Assembly (NCBI GenBank): GCA_021399435.1
Contig: JAJTUP010000191.1
Coordinates: forward strand, 1 to 32,421
Source of the DNA: Diaporthe sp. PMI_573
Taxonomy: Eukaryota > Ascomycota > Sordariomycetes > Diaporthales > Diaporthaceae
Direction of reading: 5' to 3'
DNA: 32,421 bases
Shown: piece after piece, positions 1-8,176 of the stretch
Layout: each line of letters opens with the position of its first letter
How positions within the stretch are numbered: the first letter of the stretch is position 1
Notes under the pieces: generated by a model
What the model was told of the DNA's origin: nothing
What the model saw: only the letters and a program-made list of their open reading frames with translations
Databases searched by the model: none
Made by a program: the position numbers and the translations under genes

Positions 1-344
1 GTCCCGCGAAAAAAGACTATCCCAAGCCGAACAAGACATCCAAGGCTTCATAAGTCACATCTCGACGGTCAAGGGTGGACGAAGCAGTTTGTTAAGTGAC
101 AGCTGCGACATGCGTGAATGGGCATCCAAGAGACCGGCTTCACCACGCACGGAACATGGTAGTCAGTGGGTACTGCGACAGGGAAGGGAGAAGGGCATTG
201 GAAGGGGCGAGAACCACCGAAATTGTGGGGCAAAGGGTACCGAAATACGAGGCGGAGGGCACTGAAACGGTGAGGTAAGGGGTCCCAAAATACGGCGTGG
301 GGCTACCGGAATCTTGACCATGATGACATCTCCGAACAAGAGAT
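1..344. other. No gene seen at the window start
   Basis: This stretch has short open frames only, none with a recognisable protein. It leads into the tandem repeat that follows. The open minus-strand frames that reach into it come from the repeat, which lacks stop codons in that direction. Confidence 0.5.
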
Positions 345-592
345 CCCTGCTCCAGCTCCCGCACCAGATCCCCCACCCAGATCCCACACCCAGCCCCACC
401 CTGATCCCACACCCAGATCCCACACCCAGATCCCACACCCAGATTCCACACCCAGATTCAATCCCACACCCAGATCCCACACCCTGATTCCACACCCAGA
501 TCCCACACCCAGATCACACACCCAGATTCCACACCCAGATCCCACACCCTGATCCCACACCCAGATCCCACACCCAGATCCAACATCAGATG
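345..592. repeat. 14-bp tandem repeat (minisatellite)
   Basis: The block is built from diverged copies of a unit close to CCCACACCCAGATC, with variants ending GATT and CTGATC. Because 14 is not a multiple of 3, all three minus-strand frames stay open and spell the same Gly/Trp/Val-rich 14-residue pattern. That explains the overlapping open frames here without any gene. The CACACCC core is G/C-skewed (C-rich on the plus strand) but is not the TTAGGG repeat of filamentous fungal telomeres. Confidence 0.9.
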
Positions 593-958
593 CCAGCCAC
601 AGGCCACACAAGACACCCAGACCACAGTGACATCCGAAGACACCCAGGAATCTCTGGTAACTCAGACCACACTAAACAGGTCAAGCTGACATTCCATGCC
701 ACAGGCACCAAGCAAACCCTATCCGAACCAAATACAATTCTATAAATTTAGTTTATAATAGCAAGACTCTGCCTAATTTGCGCAGCTGAAAACACCGCGC
801 AAATCAAGGGAATGGTTTGATCTGGCTGCGGCGTCTGCTATACTGGCAAGACGAGCACAGATACGCGCGAGCTGGTCCGGACACGTGTTTAGGATTCTAG
901 TCGCTGCAATATTCAAGGTTGTGTTATCTGTTTTCTTGAAATCCTTGCTTTATGATAG
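593..958. other. AT-richer intergenic stretch, no gene seen
   Basis: No coding frame or known repeat is recognisable between the minisatellite and the 3' end of the minus-strand gene that follows. It probably includes that gene's 3' untranslated region. Confidence 0.4.
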
Positions 959-2147
959 TTAGCTGATGGAGTACCTGACGGGTGGAGGCACATACACGAT
1001 TGATTCGGCTGCATCTGAATAGACCAAGACAAAGAGCGGTGATGCTTTAGCCAAGATACTCCATCTTTTGCTAAATCGCTTTCGGCTTCGTCTTATCTTG
1101 AGCCTTAACTCATTTGTGTTAGAATGCGTTTCTTGAGCGCTTATATATATATCCATAGCAACATGATCATCCCGGTAGTAGGGCTCGCGGTGGATTCGAC
1201 CAGTGTCTCTTTCGATCTTGATAATAGCTTCAAGCGAACCGAAGAGCCGTATTAAATGGACGTTAGCAAGCCGTCGTAGCATATTAGTGGCTTTCCCACA
1301 GATAACGCTGTCTACAGCTTTGAATGCGTTTATGATACGAGGGTCAGTACTCTGAATGTCATTCGGTAATGTGGCTTTGCTGAGTAATTTGATCCAGCCT
1401 GGTAAGGTCTTCTCGCAGTTCACAGCGAATGTATCGATCAGGTTGTCTCCAAGAAGTCTATTGCCGAGAAAAGTCACTCTGTGAGCTTTCATGTTTGTAC
1501 GTGTCCAATGCCTCCCTTTTCCAATTGTCTCTCTTATGGATGAATCCGTCATTTTTTCTGCGAATCTCACGTTGTCACCGCCCTCTGAATATCTCAAGAG
1601 CTTTTGCCTCTCTGGTTGGTGTGCCTGTGACCGTGAATTTGAGCTATTCGTGCTGTTTTGTGAAGTTTGTAAGCTGGCATCGCCGCCGCATACAGCCTCT
1701 ACTTGGTCTATGTTTATTAGTCTGAAAGTCTTATGTTGGTTGCACATTGTATCTTACAGCTGGCATCTAATTCGACGGGCAAATAAATGTCCATAGGATC
1801 GACATCGCCGTCCATAGGATCGGGATCGATGTCCATAGGATCGATATCAATGTCCATAGGATCGATATCAATGTCCATGGGATCAAAAGACGATTCTGTA
1901 ACGTTTCCCGTCTCACAGCTCATGTCTTTTGCAAAACGCGCGTCGATATTCGCAGGTTTGAGGACTTTAACAGGACCATCAACCCTATCCCCTTCAAATC
2001 TCAGCTCTCTGAAAATTCTTTCGAATTTATTGAAGTCAATGCCTCCCCAGTTATTACCCCGGTCGATGTGCTGCTGCTTGGTAAACTGATGAACGACTTA
2101 GAAAGATCTTAAGCTTCGCTTATGCCCTGGTGATGTACGGTTTCCAT
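959..2147 (-). CDS. Unrecognised protein with DPMDID tandem repeat (3 exons)
   Basis: I join three exons: 2147-2139, 2085-1758 and 1707-959, giving about 361 residues. Intron 2 (GTAAGA...CATAG, 1757-1708) is well supported, because it links two open frames exactly in phase and removes a stop. The three-residue first exon (donor GTACAT, acceptor CATCAG) is a guess. The frame before the repeat reads as normal protein (for example NNWGGIDFNKFERIF). Residues about 71-103 hold five PMD-centred repeats, mostly DPMDID, encoded by an 18-bp DNA repeat. The remaining about 250 residues are Ser/Asn-rich, then helical and basic (KIRRSRKRFSKRW). No transmembrane segment or known catalytic motif is visible. 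A TATA box lies 42 bp upstream of the ATG. I do not recognise the family. It could be an accessory-genome gene of the kind often found beside NLR-like genes, but that is inference from the TPR remnant 3 kb away. Confidence 0.6.
1787..1884 (-). repeat. 18-bp coding tandem repeat for DPMDID
   Basis: On the plus strand the unit reads close to TCCATAGGATCGATATCAA. It is repeated about five times within exon 2 of the minus-strand gene, with decay toward both ends. The period is a multiple of 3, so copy-number change keeps the reading frame. Confidence 0.85.
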
Positions 2148-2188
2148 CTTTTCATAAATCAATCGGAGGAGTGACCCGGAACATAAGA

Positions 2189-2196
2189 CTTATATA
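2189..2196 (-). promoter_or_regulatory. TATA box upstream of the DPMDID gene
   Basis: The minus strand reads TATATAAG, ending 42 nt before the proposed ATG at 2147. No other gene start lies downstream on this strand, so it supports the gene's 5' end. Confidence 0.5.
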
Positions 2197-2415
2197 CTGA
2201 AAGAGATCCCGTATTCGGGATGCTTCAGGTCAGGGCTCAACGGCAGTCCATGGCTCCCGGATCCCTAAGTGTGCAGCCTGGGTGTCACGGTTTCAAATTT
2301 GGAGGGCCCAGATCCTGGAGCCCCGGGCAGAGATGCAGTAGCACCATGGGTCCCGGAACACCCGCACACCTCTACCACACAAAGTCGTCAATTTTATTCG
2401 TACTTAATTAGTAAA

Positions 2416-2719
2416 TTAGAACGCTATTTCAATGGTCAACGTCGCAAACAGCTCGCCGCTGATATCAGGGGGTGGCTTCTTGACGGGTCGCTCCTGGTAC
2501 TTCTCGGGGTCAAAATTGGGCTGTGGTGGAGACAGATCTTTGGCCGAGGCCTTGGACCCCTCGACGTGCTCTGGACTGGGCATTTGGATGTCCGTGGTGT
2601 ATCGTGTGATGTGAAGGTCGCAGAACCTTTGGAAGATGGAGGAAATGGGAAGAAGTTGTAAGAAAGTGTCTCACCGGCATGACGGGGTTGCTCTCCTTTT
2701 TCTCGCCACTGACGCGGAC
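2416..2719 (-). pseudogene. 3' end of an unrecognised gene, cut off by the LINE
   Basis: On the minus strand an ATG at 2583 opens a 55-residue frame ending TAA at 2416. It reads like real protein, Pro/Lys-rich, with stretches such as DPEKYQERPVKKPPPDISGE. Upstream sense continues (FCDLHITRYTTDIQ), and a GTGAGA...CAAAG sequence at about 2623-2670 could be an intron joining it to a basic segment. About 35 bp further upstream the (AC)n tract and LINE begin, so the 5' part is missing. It may be the end of a gene interrupted by the insertion, or a stand-alone short gene. I do not recognise the product. Confidence 0.35.
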
Positions 2720-2753
2720 TGGTGCAACACAGCAAGCACTTTATGTAGTGTAT

Positions 2754-2780
2754 ACACACACACACACACACACACACACA
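2754..2780. repeat. (AC)n dinucleotide tract
   Basis: An uninterrupted AC run of about 13 units. On the minus strand it is (TG)n and directly follows GGCGGAATAAATTG at the 3' end of the LINE-like element, so it may be the element's 3' tail rather than an independent microsatellite. Confidence 0.95.
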
Positions 2781-3085
2781 ATTTATTCCGCCCGGCGGGC
2801 TTAACCCGAAAGGGCAACTATTGACAATTTGACCATACATTTCCCAAGATATGCCTTGATCTCCTTAAAGCCCATGCAAAGTCCATTCTAGCTTATTTGC
2901 CTTCTTCTGCCATTTCTCTTCGGATTCTCGTGGGTTAGTAGGATTAGTAGTAGGCTGGCTTGGAGGCGATTCTCCAAGTGTTCAGCGTCCTATCCTCGGC
3001 GGCTGAAGCGGTGCCTGCTGTCCGTGGCACGAGGTGATGGGTGTGGGTTCGGTGGTGGAGAGTGGTGGGTGATCGGTTAAGTGTT

Positions 3086-3700
3086 TTAGTTGCCCGACGG
3101 TTGGTTTGCGTCGAGCCGGCCCGTGGCTATTGCGAATCGTATCGTTGCCCGAACGGCCTCTAAGTTTGGAGACCAGTCTTTGTTATCTGATGCTGATTTT
3201 CCTCCTAGATAGAAAGAAATGTTGCTTCTGTGAGTGTTTGTACACCGGAGCATCTCCATCCGGTACGCCGTCCATTTTCTACATCGGAAGAGGAAGTGTT
3301 TTACTGTCTCTGCTGCTTGTCCACATGCGCACTGCTCTGACGGGGCTACCCCGATTCGGTGGAGGTAAGCGTTGAGTCTTGCCATGCCTGTTCTGAGTTG
3401 AGCAAGCACAGTGGCTTCCTTCCATGTTAGACGGTCATAGAGTTGCGTTGTGTGTTTGCCTGGCAGTGCTGTGTCGACTCTCTTAGAGTGATTTCCAACC
3501 TTTTCTGGAAGGTGCTTGCTGGCGCCTGTCTTGGAACGAGCTACGTTGAGAGTAGTCGACCGCATCCTGGGCGTTTCTGCTTCTGGAGTGGCACCGGGAT
3601 GAGTAGCCTCTCTGGCATTTTCCTTGGCAATTTTTAGGAGCTTGTCTCCTTCGCTCGCAGGGAGCCATCGTATTGTCACTATGTTTCCGCGTTTGCGCAT
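3086..3700 (-). pseudogene. LINE C-terminal segment with CCHC-like motif
   Basis: This is in the same frame as the RNase H piece and separated only by one TGA. Residues include the RNase H tail (IVTIRWLPAS) and CACGQAAETVKHFLFRC, a C-x-C-x7-H-x4-C metal-binding-like motif found at the C-terminus of Tad-type LINE polyproteins. The frame ends with TAA at 3086, then about 300 nt of untranslated sequence leads to the (TG)n tract. Confidence 0.82.
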
Positions 3701-3751
3701 TTCCCCGACAGCCTCATAGATGTGGCGGGTATGCTGTTGGCCAGACTGCTG

Positions 3752-4189
3752 TCAAGGTTGCCGAAGGGTAAGAACGGCCGCTTTATTGTTTGTTGATAGC
3801 ACGATACTGCTAGATCTGAGCATTGGTAGCGTGCTCAAAGCGCGTTCCGTTGCTGCCAGCTCTCCGGAGTATGGGTTCTGTTCCGATCTTGCGCCAAGCG
3901 TAGAGGGAAAGGTCCCAAGCCTTGGGCTACCATAGACAGACGCGGGCAGCGAGACAGCTCCCCCAATTCCCACCACGCCGTTTCGTGCTGAGCTGCTTAC
4001 GGCGATGCGCACATCGTGGTTATCCGCTGACTGCGTTGCTGTTAAGTCCTCAGTAATGGCCTGTATGCATTCCTCCCATGGCGATAGCGTGAACAGGTTG
4101 ATGATTTCTAACTTCTCCATTGCTATGCCTTTTAGTACGTCTGCTACCTGGTACAGCGGCGAGCGGTGTTGTTTTCTGAACTTCCGCAT
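3752..4189 (-). pseudogene. LINE connecting region and RNase H-like domain
   Basis: Sense protein starts before the ATG at 4189 (ENTSQMRKFRKQH) and runs through an RNase H-like fold, with SGELAATERAL matching the helix carrying the acidic residue and the IVLSTNNKAAVLTL strand, in which the usual Asp of the STDNKAAL motif appears as Asn. It ends at TGA 3752 just after TLRQP; the same frame resumes immediately (QQSGQQHTRHIYEAV). The element could not produce a full-length protein. Confidence 0.8.
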
Positions 4190-4412
4190 TTGAGACGTGT
4201 TTTCTGCGTAGCGGATTGGTATCTGGCAAGGTGTGAATGTCGGTCCACAGCTTGGTGGCCCGTCTCCAGAACCGGTCTCATGCGCTGGCGATGTAAGCCT
4301 CCGCTTCTGCTACACTCGTTGCCACTGTGAGGAAGGTCCCCACGATTGCTTGCGCCGCCATTCTCTGGACCCTGTTAATAGGTCCCACGAGTTTGTCCTT
4401 GTATGCGTGCAT

Positions 4413-5036
4413 CTATACACTGGAGGCATAGTCCACTACCGGGGCGACTGTGCATGTAAACAGCTGCCGCGCCGTGGATGGGGACAGGCCTCGGAGTCTC
4501 CGCAATTCCATTGCTGCCTCCAAGCCCTTGGATGCAGCCCTCAAAATGTGTTGTTTAAACTTCAGCTTCACATCCATAACCACTCCAAGGATTTTGACAT
4601 GGTCCTGAGGTTTGACAGTCTGTCCCTTGACGATGAAAGGTAGCGCGTCCGTCTTGTGTAAATTGCGAGTGAAGTGTATGATTGCTGTCTTATCAGCCTC
4701 AAATGTTGCACCACTCCTTCTCTCCCAATCCAAGGCGTTCTTGATAATGGCGTCGATGCCTTCCCGGTTGCTCCGTGCCGTGGGTCCCGTGACCCACGCG
4801 TTGAAGTCATCAATAAAGGCTATCGCACCCCCATAACTATCGATTCGTCGTTGCACTAGGTCTGCGTTGAAGAAGAGGAATAGAATCGGAGACAGGGGAG
4901 AGCCCTGTGGTAGACCAGCCTGCGGTAAGCTCTGAACCTTAGAGGACTGCCCGTTAACTTGGATCGTTGCTGTACGCTCCGAGCAGAACGCCCCTATCCA
5001 TCGGAGCAGTCCCTCTGGGATGCCTCGCGCCCTCAT
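4413..5036 (-). pseudogene. LINE reverse transcriptase fragment
   Basis: About 207 residues of reverse transcriptase palm and thumb. Visible landmarks are GLPQGSPLSPILFLFF (RT motif 4 region), FIDDFNAW, which is the catalytic YxDD-type box with the second and third positions of the usual FADD/FVDD series as I and D, and the VKILGVVMD segment typical of non-LTR RTs. The frame ends at a TAG right after VVDYASSV, where sense protein (MHAYKDKLVGP) continues directly. The ATG at 5036 is internal to the domain, not a true start. Confidence 0.88.
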
Positions 5037-5261
5037 CCGCTGAAGAAGTCTTTCCAGTCACGACCGAAATCTGTGTCCGGTCTGTGGGCCTTCGGGAAAG
5101 CGGCTAATTGTGGGGCAATGGGAGTTAAAATCGGTCGTTCACAGCAGAGCTTCCAGTTAGACGGATCAAACGAATCTAGCTGTTCTGAGACAGTACAGGG
5201 ATAAGTCCTTCCTATTAACAGTGCTGAATACAATATAATCACGATGCTATCTAAACTATAT

Positions 5262-5528
5262 TCATTCCCGCAACTTCCCGTATGCCTCCTCCAGCAAATC
5301 TTGTGAGATTAAACGATCTGGGTCATCTTCTGCTAATAGGCCCTTTTCAAGCTCAACAACATGCTCGAGAATCTCTATTGCATCCTTGATCCGCCGGTTA
5401 TAAAGATAGGCTCTTGCAAGCTCGTGTTCTGAATTAAATCGTTCATGATCCTCCTCTGGAACCGTCCTCTTTTCAACCGTAACCACGTGCTCGAGAATCT
5501 CGAGCACTGTAGACACCCAGAAACTCAA
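5262..5528 (-). pseudogene. TPR-repeat fragment of an NLR-like protein
   Basis: This 88-residue frame carries two 42-residue units of the kinesin-light-chain-like TPR type. Each has the pattern A-x-E-I-L-E-H-V-V-x-x-E-K, then ED(H/D)xxR, then S-(E/Q) and L-A/L-E-x-A-Y. Such arrays (LEHVV...EE-HP-R..SQH-LA-AY) form the C-terminus of fungal NB-ARC/NACHT proteins, where the array senses ligand. Only the last two repeats and the tail remain; there is no ATG, as the frame opens with TTG, and an in-frame TGA lies four codons upstream. The repeats are diverged (AYLYNRRIKDA in place of the usual AYQ-x-GR). I infer the tail of a dead NLR-like or TPR-only gene. Confidence 0.65.
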
Positions 5529-6232
5529 TTTCCGGATTCAGCTGCGACCTTACGGAAGTCTGGAAAGAAGTCAAGAATAAGGATTGTGTTCAGGAATGAA
5601 AAGGTGGGCCGACGCTAGTTGGGCCCCCAGCCTTATGTCATGTCGGTGGTGAAACACGACTAGGCCATCATGGTGTCGAAAACCACATGGCCACTGGATC
5701 TGAGCACCATTCCGTGCAGGAGCTAAAGCTGTGGAATGACCCTGGCTCTAAGCCAAATGATAGTTGCAAAGAAGTGGAAAGAGGGGGGGGGGGGAGAAGC
5801 CAACTTGAAACGTTGATACTCTATCCTAGCCTCTTGATGTTTGTAGCACAAACTTCAATATTCTTTCTCCTCGATCTCGTCTTCCCGACTAATTTGGCTC
5901 TCGTGCTCCCAATGCGTCATTACAAAGCTGCTTGCTCGTGCTCAGCTAGTTCGGAGGCCAAGGCTGGCCTGTATCACTTGAGAACCCCGTCCCAAGCTAT
6001 TGGTCGTGCCGGCTTCGGATTCGTGCTTGTGAGAGGCGAGGATCCACGTCATCACTCTCGACGAAGTGCGAGCCCGAGCCGTAAACAGAGGACCAGCAGC
6101 GCGTTGAGCTAGTGCTGTTGCCGAGGGAGGAGAGTCCTCATATAGTCGGGTCTCACTTTGTCTGATGATTTCGTTGACAGCAGATCCATTTAAGTTCTGT
6201 TGTAGAATGTTCACAAGAGAGCTGTACTGTAA
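5529..6232. other. Intergenic, no gene supported
   Basis: Several short open frames on both strands read as chance sequence. There is an 11-nt G run near 5786-5796. It may hold decayed 3' parts of the alpha/beta hydrolase pseudogene that ends at 6233, but I cannot align any of it to that family. Confidence 0.4.
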
Positions 6233-6545
6233 CTAGGAGAGGCAGCCGGGTGCTAATAGATTGGAATCTGCCTCGTTGAAAGCGGAGGCGAATCGGGGCA
6301 GTAAGAAGTGGCGAGTGCCGCCAAGCTGTGTGAGACGTAGACAAGTCAACGATCTGGCATCCCGTAGCATGACTGTTGAAGAGAAAGAGGCAGAACAAGG
6401 ACGGGAAAGGGAGAAAACTAACCCCATGGGTCATGATGATGCATGGCGATATTTCGTGCCTTGGATATAACCATCCGCGAAGAATGGTGCCATCGCAAGC
6501 CTTGAATTCAATGTCTTGACGGGGCAGAGTCATGTTTGCTGGCAT
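6233..6545 (-). pseudogene. Alpha/beta hydrolase stub (N-terminal two exons only)
   Basis: Exon 6545-6423 gives 41 residues with the start of a fungal alpha/beta hydrolase of the serine-aminopeptidase/Xaa-Pro-peptidase-like group: RQDIEF, a DGT-LRGWLYP strand pair and CIIMTHG, the segment before the oxyanion loop. A GTTAGT donor follows, and a CAG at 6326-6328 opens an in-phase second exon (6325-6233) with HFLLPRFASAFNEA, the next helix of the same family. The frame then stops at TAG after NLLAPGCLS, where family members continue with a (L)LYD-(H/N)R strand. The nucleophile elbow, acid and His are absent. It is a truncated relic of about 71 residues; full-length members are about 300. Confidence 0.7.
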
Positions 6546-7234
6546 GGGTACTAAAAAAAGTGAAGGAATTATACTCAAGGCAAACGTCTTGTGATTTAAT
6601 GACCGCGAATAGTTATATAATCATCATGATCGCAAACTCCAGGTGTTTTCATGAGTCGGACGGCGATAAAGGGTTATTGAAACCTCATTGAGCGGTCGAC
6701 TCCAAGACAGCTGCCGACGTTCCACCTGGGAGGGCACTTGATGAGGTGGAGGCCGGGAGTCCGGAGACAGATCAATAATCAGTAAAGCTTCGATGACTTT
6801 AACAATGTGTCACAGCGCTCTGCTCCTGTCAGCTGAGCCGTGTTGCCCCGGTACGATAGTGACAATCATGTAGCTTGAAACCTTTCGTCTGTCCGAGACA
6901 CCCCTGCAACCTCTGCATTCAAGCTGACTCGGGTGTTAAGGGTCTTTCGCATAGCGGCAGACGACACAGGCCGACGATCTTGAAAGCATCAACAAACTGT
7001 ATCTAGGCCGAGGCATATGTGGAGAAGACAAAATGGCCTAGCCAGCCCGTTCGTACCCCACGCCGCATTGAGGGTCACTCAAAGGCCCAGATGAAGAGCC
7101 GCGCTTACAAACACCTTTGGCATCCACAAATAAGTGGATGTAACAGGATGGAAACAACCCGCTCTTAATCGGCCGACTTACATCGACTTCCCGGGCCCTG
7201 GGAATGAATGGCGTCATGAGATCAACTTATGGAC

Positions 7235-7244
7235 TATATAAAAG
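7235..7244 (+). promoter_or_regulatory. TATA box with no obvious protein gene downstream
   Basis: TATATAAAAG is a near-ideal TATA element. The first ATG downstream on this strand (7393) opens only ATG-TTG-AGC-TAA. A transcript from here would run through the inverted repeat, so it might drive a noncoding RNA or be the promoter of a lost gene. Confidence 0.35.
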
Positions 7245-7350
7245 CGGAGAAGCCGCGGTTCAACAGTCGATCATCTCCACCCTGCCGAGTTGGTTGGCAC
7301 CCCCCGGAAACCTTGTCCCAACGGTAGGCTGAGGCTTCAGGGCGTGGACT

Positions 7351-7380
7351 ATCTCCTTCAGTGCGGTAAGGCTCCAGCCC
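7351..7380 (+). repeat. Inverted repeat, left arm (30 bp perfect)
   Basis: The arm begins ATCTCCTTCAGTGCGGTAAG and is the exact reverse complement of 7601-7630, with 220 bp between them. Only short scattered matches extend beyond the arm. It contains GGTAAGG, which resembles a 5' splice site, so the arms could be two copies of an exon-intron junction from a lost gene. Confidence 0.95.
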
Positions 7381-7600
7381 GGTGGCCGAAGGGATGTTGA
7401 GCTAATGAAAATACAGAGGCATAAAGGTACATCAGCTCTCACCTAAATTAGGCGAGGACAGAAGTTTCGGCAAATCCTCACTCTACATAAAGTGACATTA
7501 CACTATTCATAGCTACCCTAAGACTGCCGCTAAATTATGGTACGTAACATGTTCCTTTGATGTTCCTTACGAAAAGCGGCACCTACGTGGAGCAATGTAG

Positions 7601-7630
7601 GGGCTGGAGCCTTACCGCACTGAAGGAGAT
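7601..7630 (-). repeat. Inverted repeat, right arm (30 bp perfect)
   Basis: Exact reverse complement of 7351-7380. Transcribed together, the two arms would form a 30-bp stem with a 220-nt loop. Confidence 0.95.
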
Positions 7631-8176
7631 GACGCCGAGTCAGGTCTGGAACACCAGGCAAAAGCAATATCCATAAGCAACGAGCTGTTCTTTTCCTCAT
7701 CCTCGGGTGAAGCTTCCGAATCATGCCGAGATCAATAATCATTGCCCGTATAGTCTTTCCTTCTGTTATTGAAGAGCAATGGGGCTTCCGAGGGCCCGAG
7801 GCAATGAACCGGATTGATATGGGTTTGAGGGCACTTCAACCCGCCGACAATTCCGGGAGGAGATCAGTTAGCGGAGTGAATTAATAATCACTGTCAGTTG
7901 AACAGGTACAATTTGCATCTTCCGTGTACTCCCGTTGACTCAGATGGTCGAGATTCATGCCCGGAGATGAGTCAAGAGCTGTTGAAAGATTATATCCACA
8001 GATGAACGAGCGGGCCTCTCTTCAACAAACAAGACACTGAGTCATAACGCCGACAGCGGATAAGTCCATCTTCTCTTCTATATTGTATAGAAGTTCCGAC
8101 GTGCTTAGTTCATGAGATTCCTCGCCATTTCTCTCACAACGAACTCAAACAGTATCATCTTGAAACATTAGATATA

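Larger units (their letters stand above)
2781..5055 (-). mobile_element. 5'-truncated Tad-like LINE retrotransposon (dead)
   Basis: The minus strand carries, in order, the C-terminal half of a reverse transcriptase, a connecting region, an RNase H-like domain and a CCHC-like segment, followed by about 300 nt of 3' untranslated sequence ending in AATAAATTG and the (TG)n tract. That order is the Tad clade layout of fungal non-LTR elements. Sense similarity starts at about 5055, where an in-frame TGA precedes ERLLQRMRARGIP; the 5' half, including the endonuclease and the front of the RT, is absent. The frame is broken by a TAG at 4413-4415, where a Trp codon is expected, a TGA near 4280, at least one frameshift before 4189 and a TGA at 3752. 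No clear target-site duplication was found. 5' truncation is usual for LINE insertion. Confidence 0.85.
6546..8176. other. 1.6-kb intergenic region with TATA box and inverted repeat
   Basis: No protein-coding gene is supported. The region holds a strong TATA box (7235-7244), a perfect 30-bp inverted repeat (7351-7380 and 7601-7630) and a 13-bp direct repeat AGATCAATAATCA (near 6771 and 7731). Its right end is the promoter of the oxidoreductase at 8177, with an AT-rich stretch TCTATATTGTATAG at 8077-8090 about 90 bp before its ATG. Confidence 0.5.

Noticed and set aside
140..643. Four overlapping minus-strand frames of 60-110 codons
   Set aside because: All are by-products of the 14-bp repeat, spell the same pattern in different registers, and have no non-repeat domain.
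5942..6214. 90-codon minus frame downstream of the hydrolase stub as its missing 3' part
   Set aside because: I could find no nucleophile elbow or other hydrolase motif in it.
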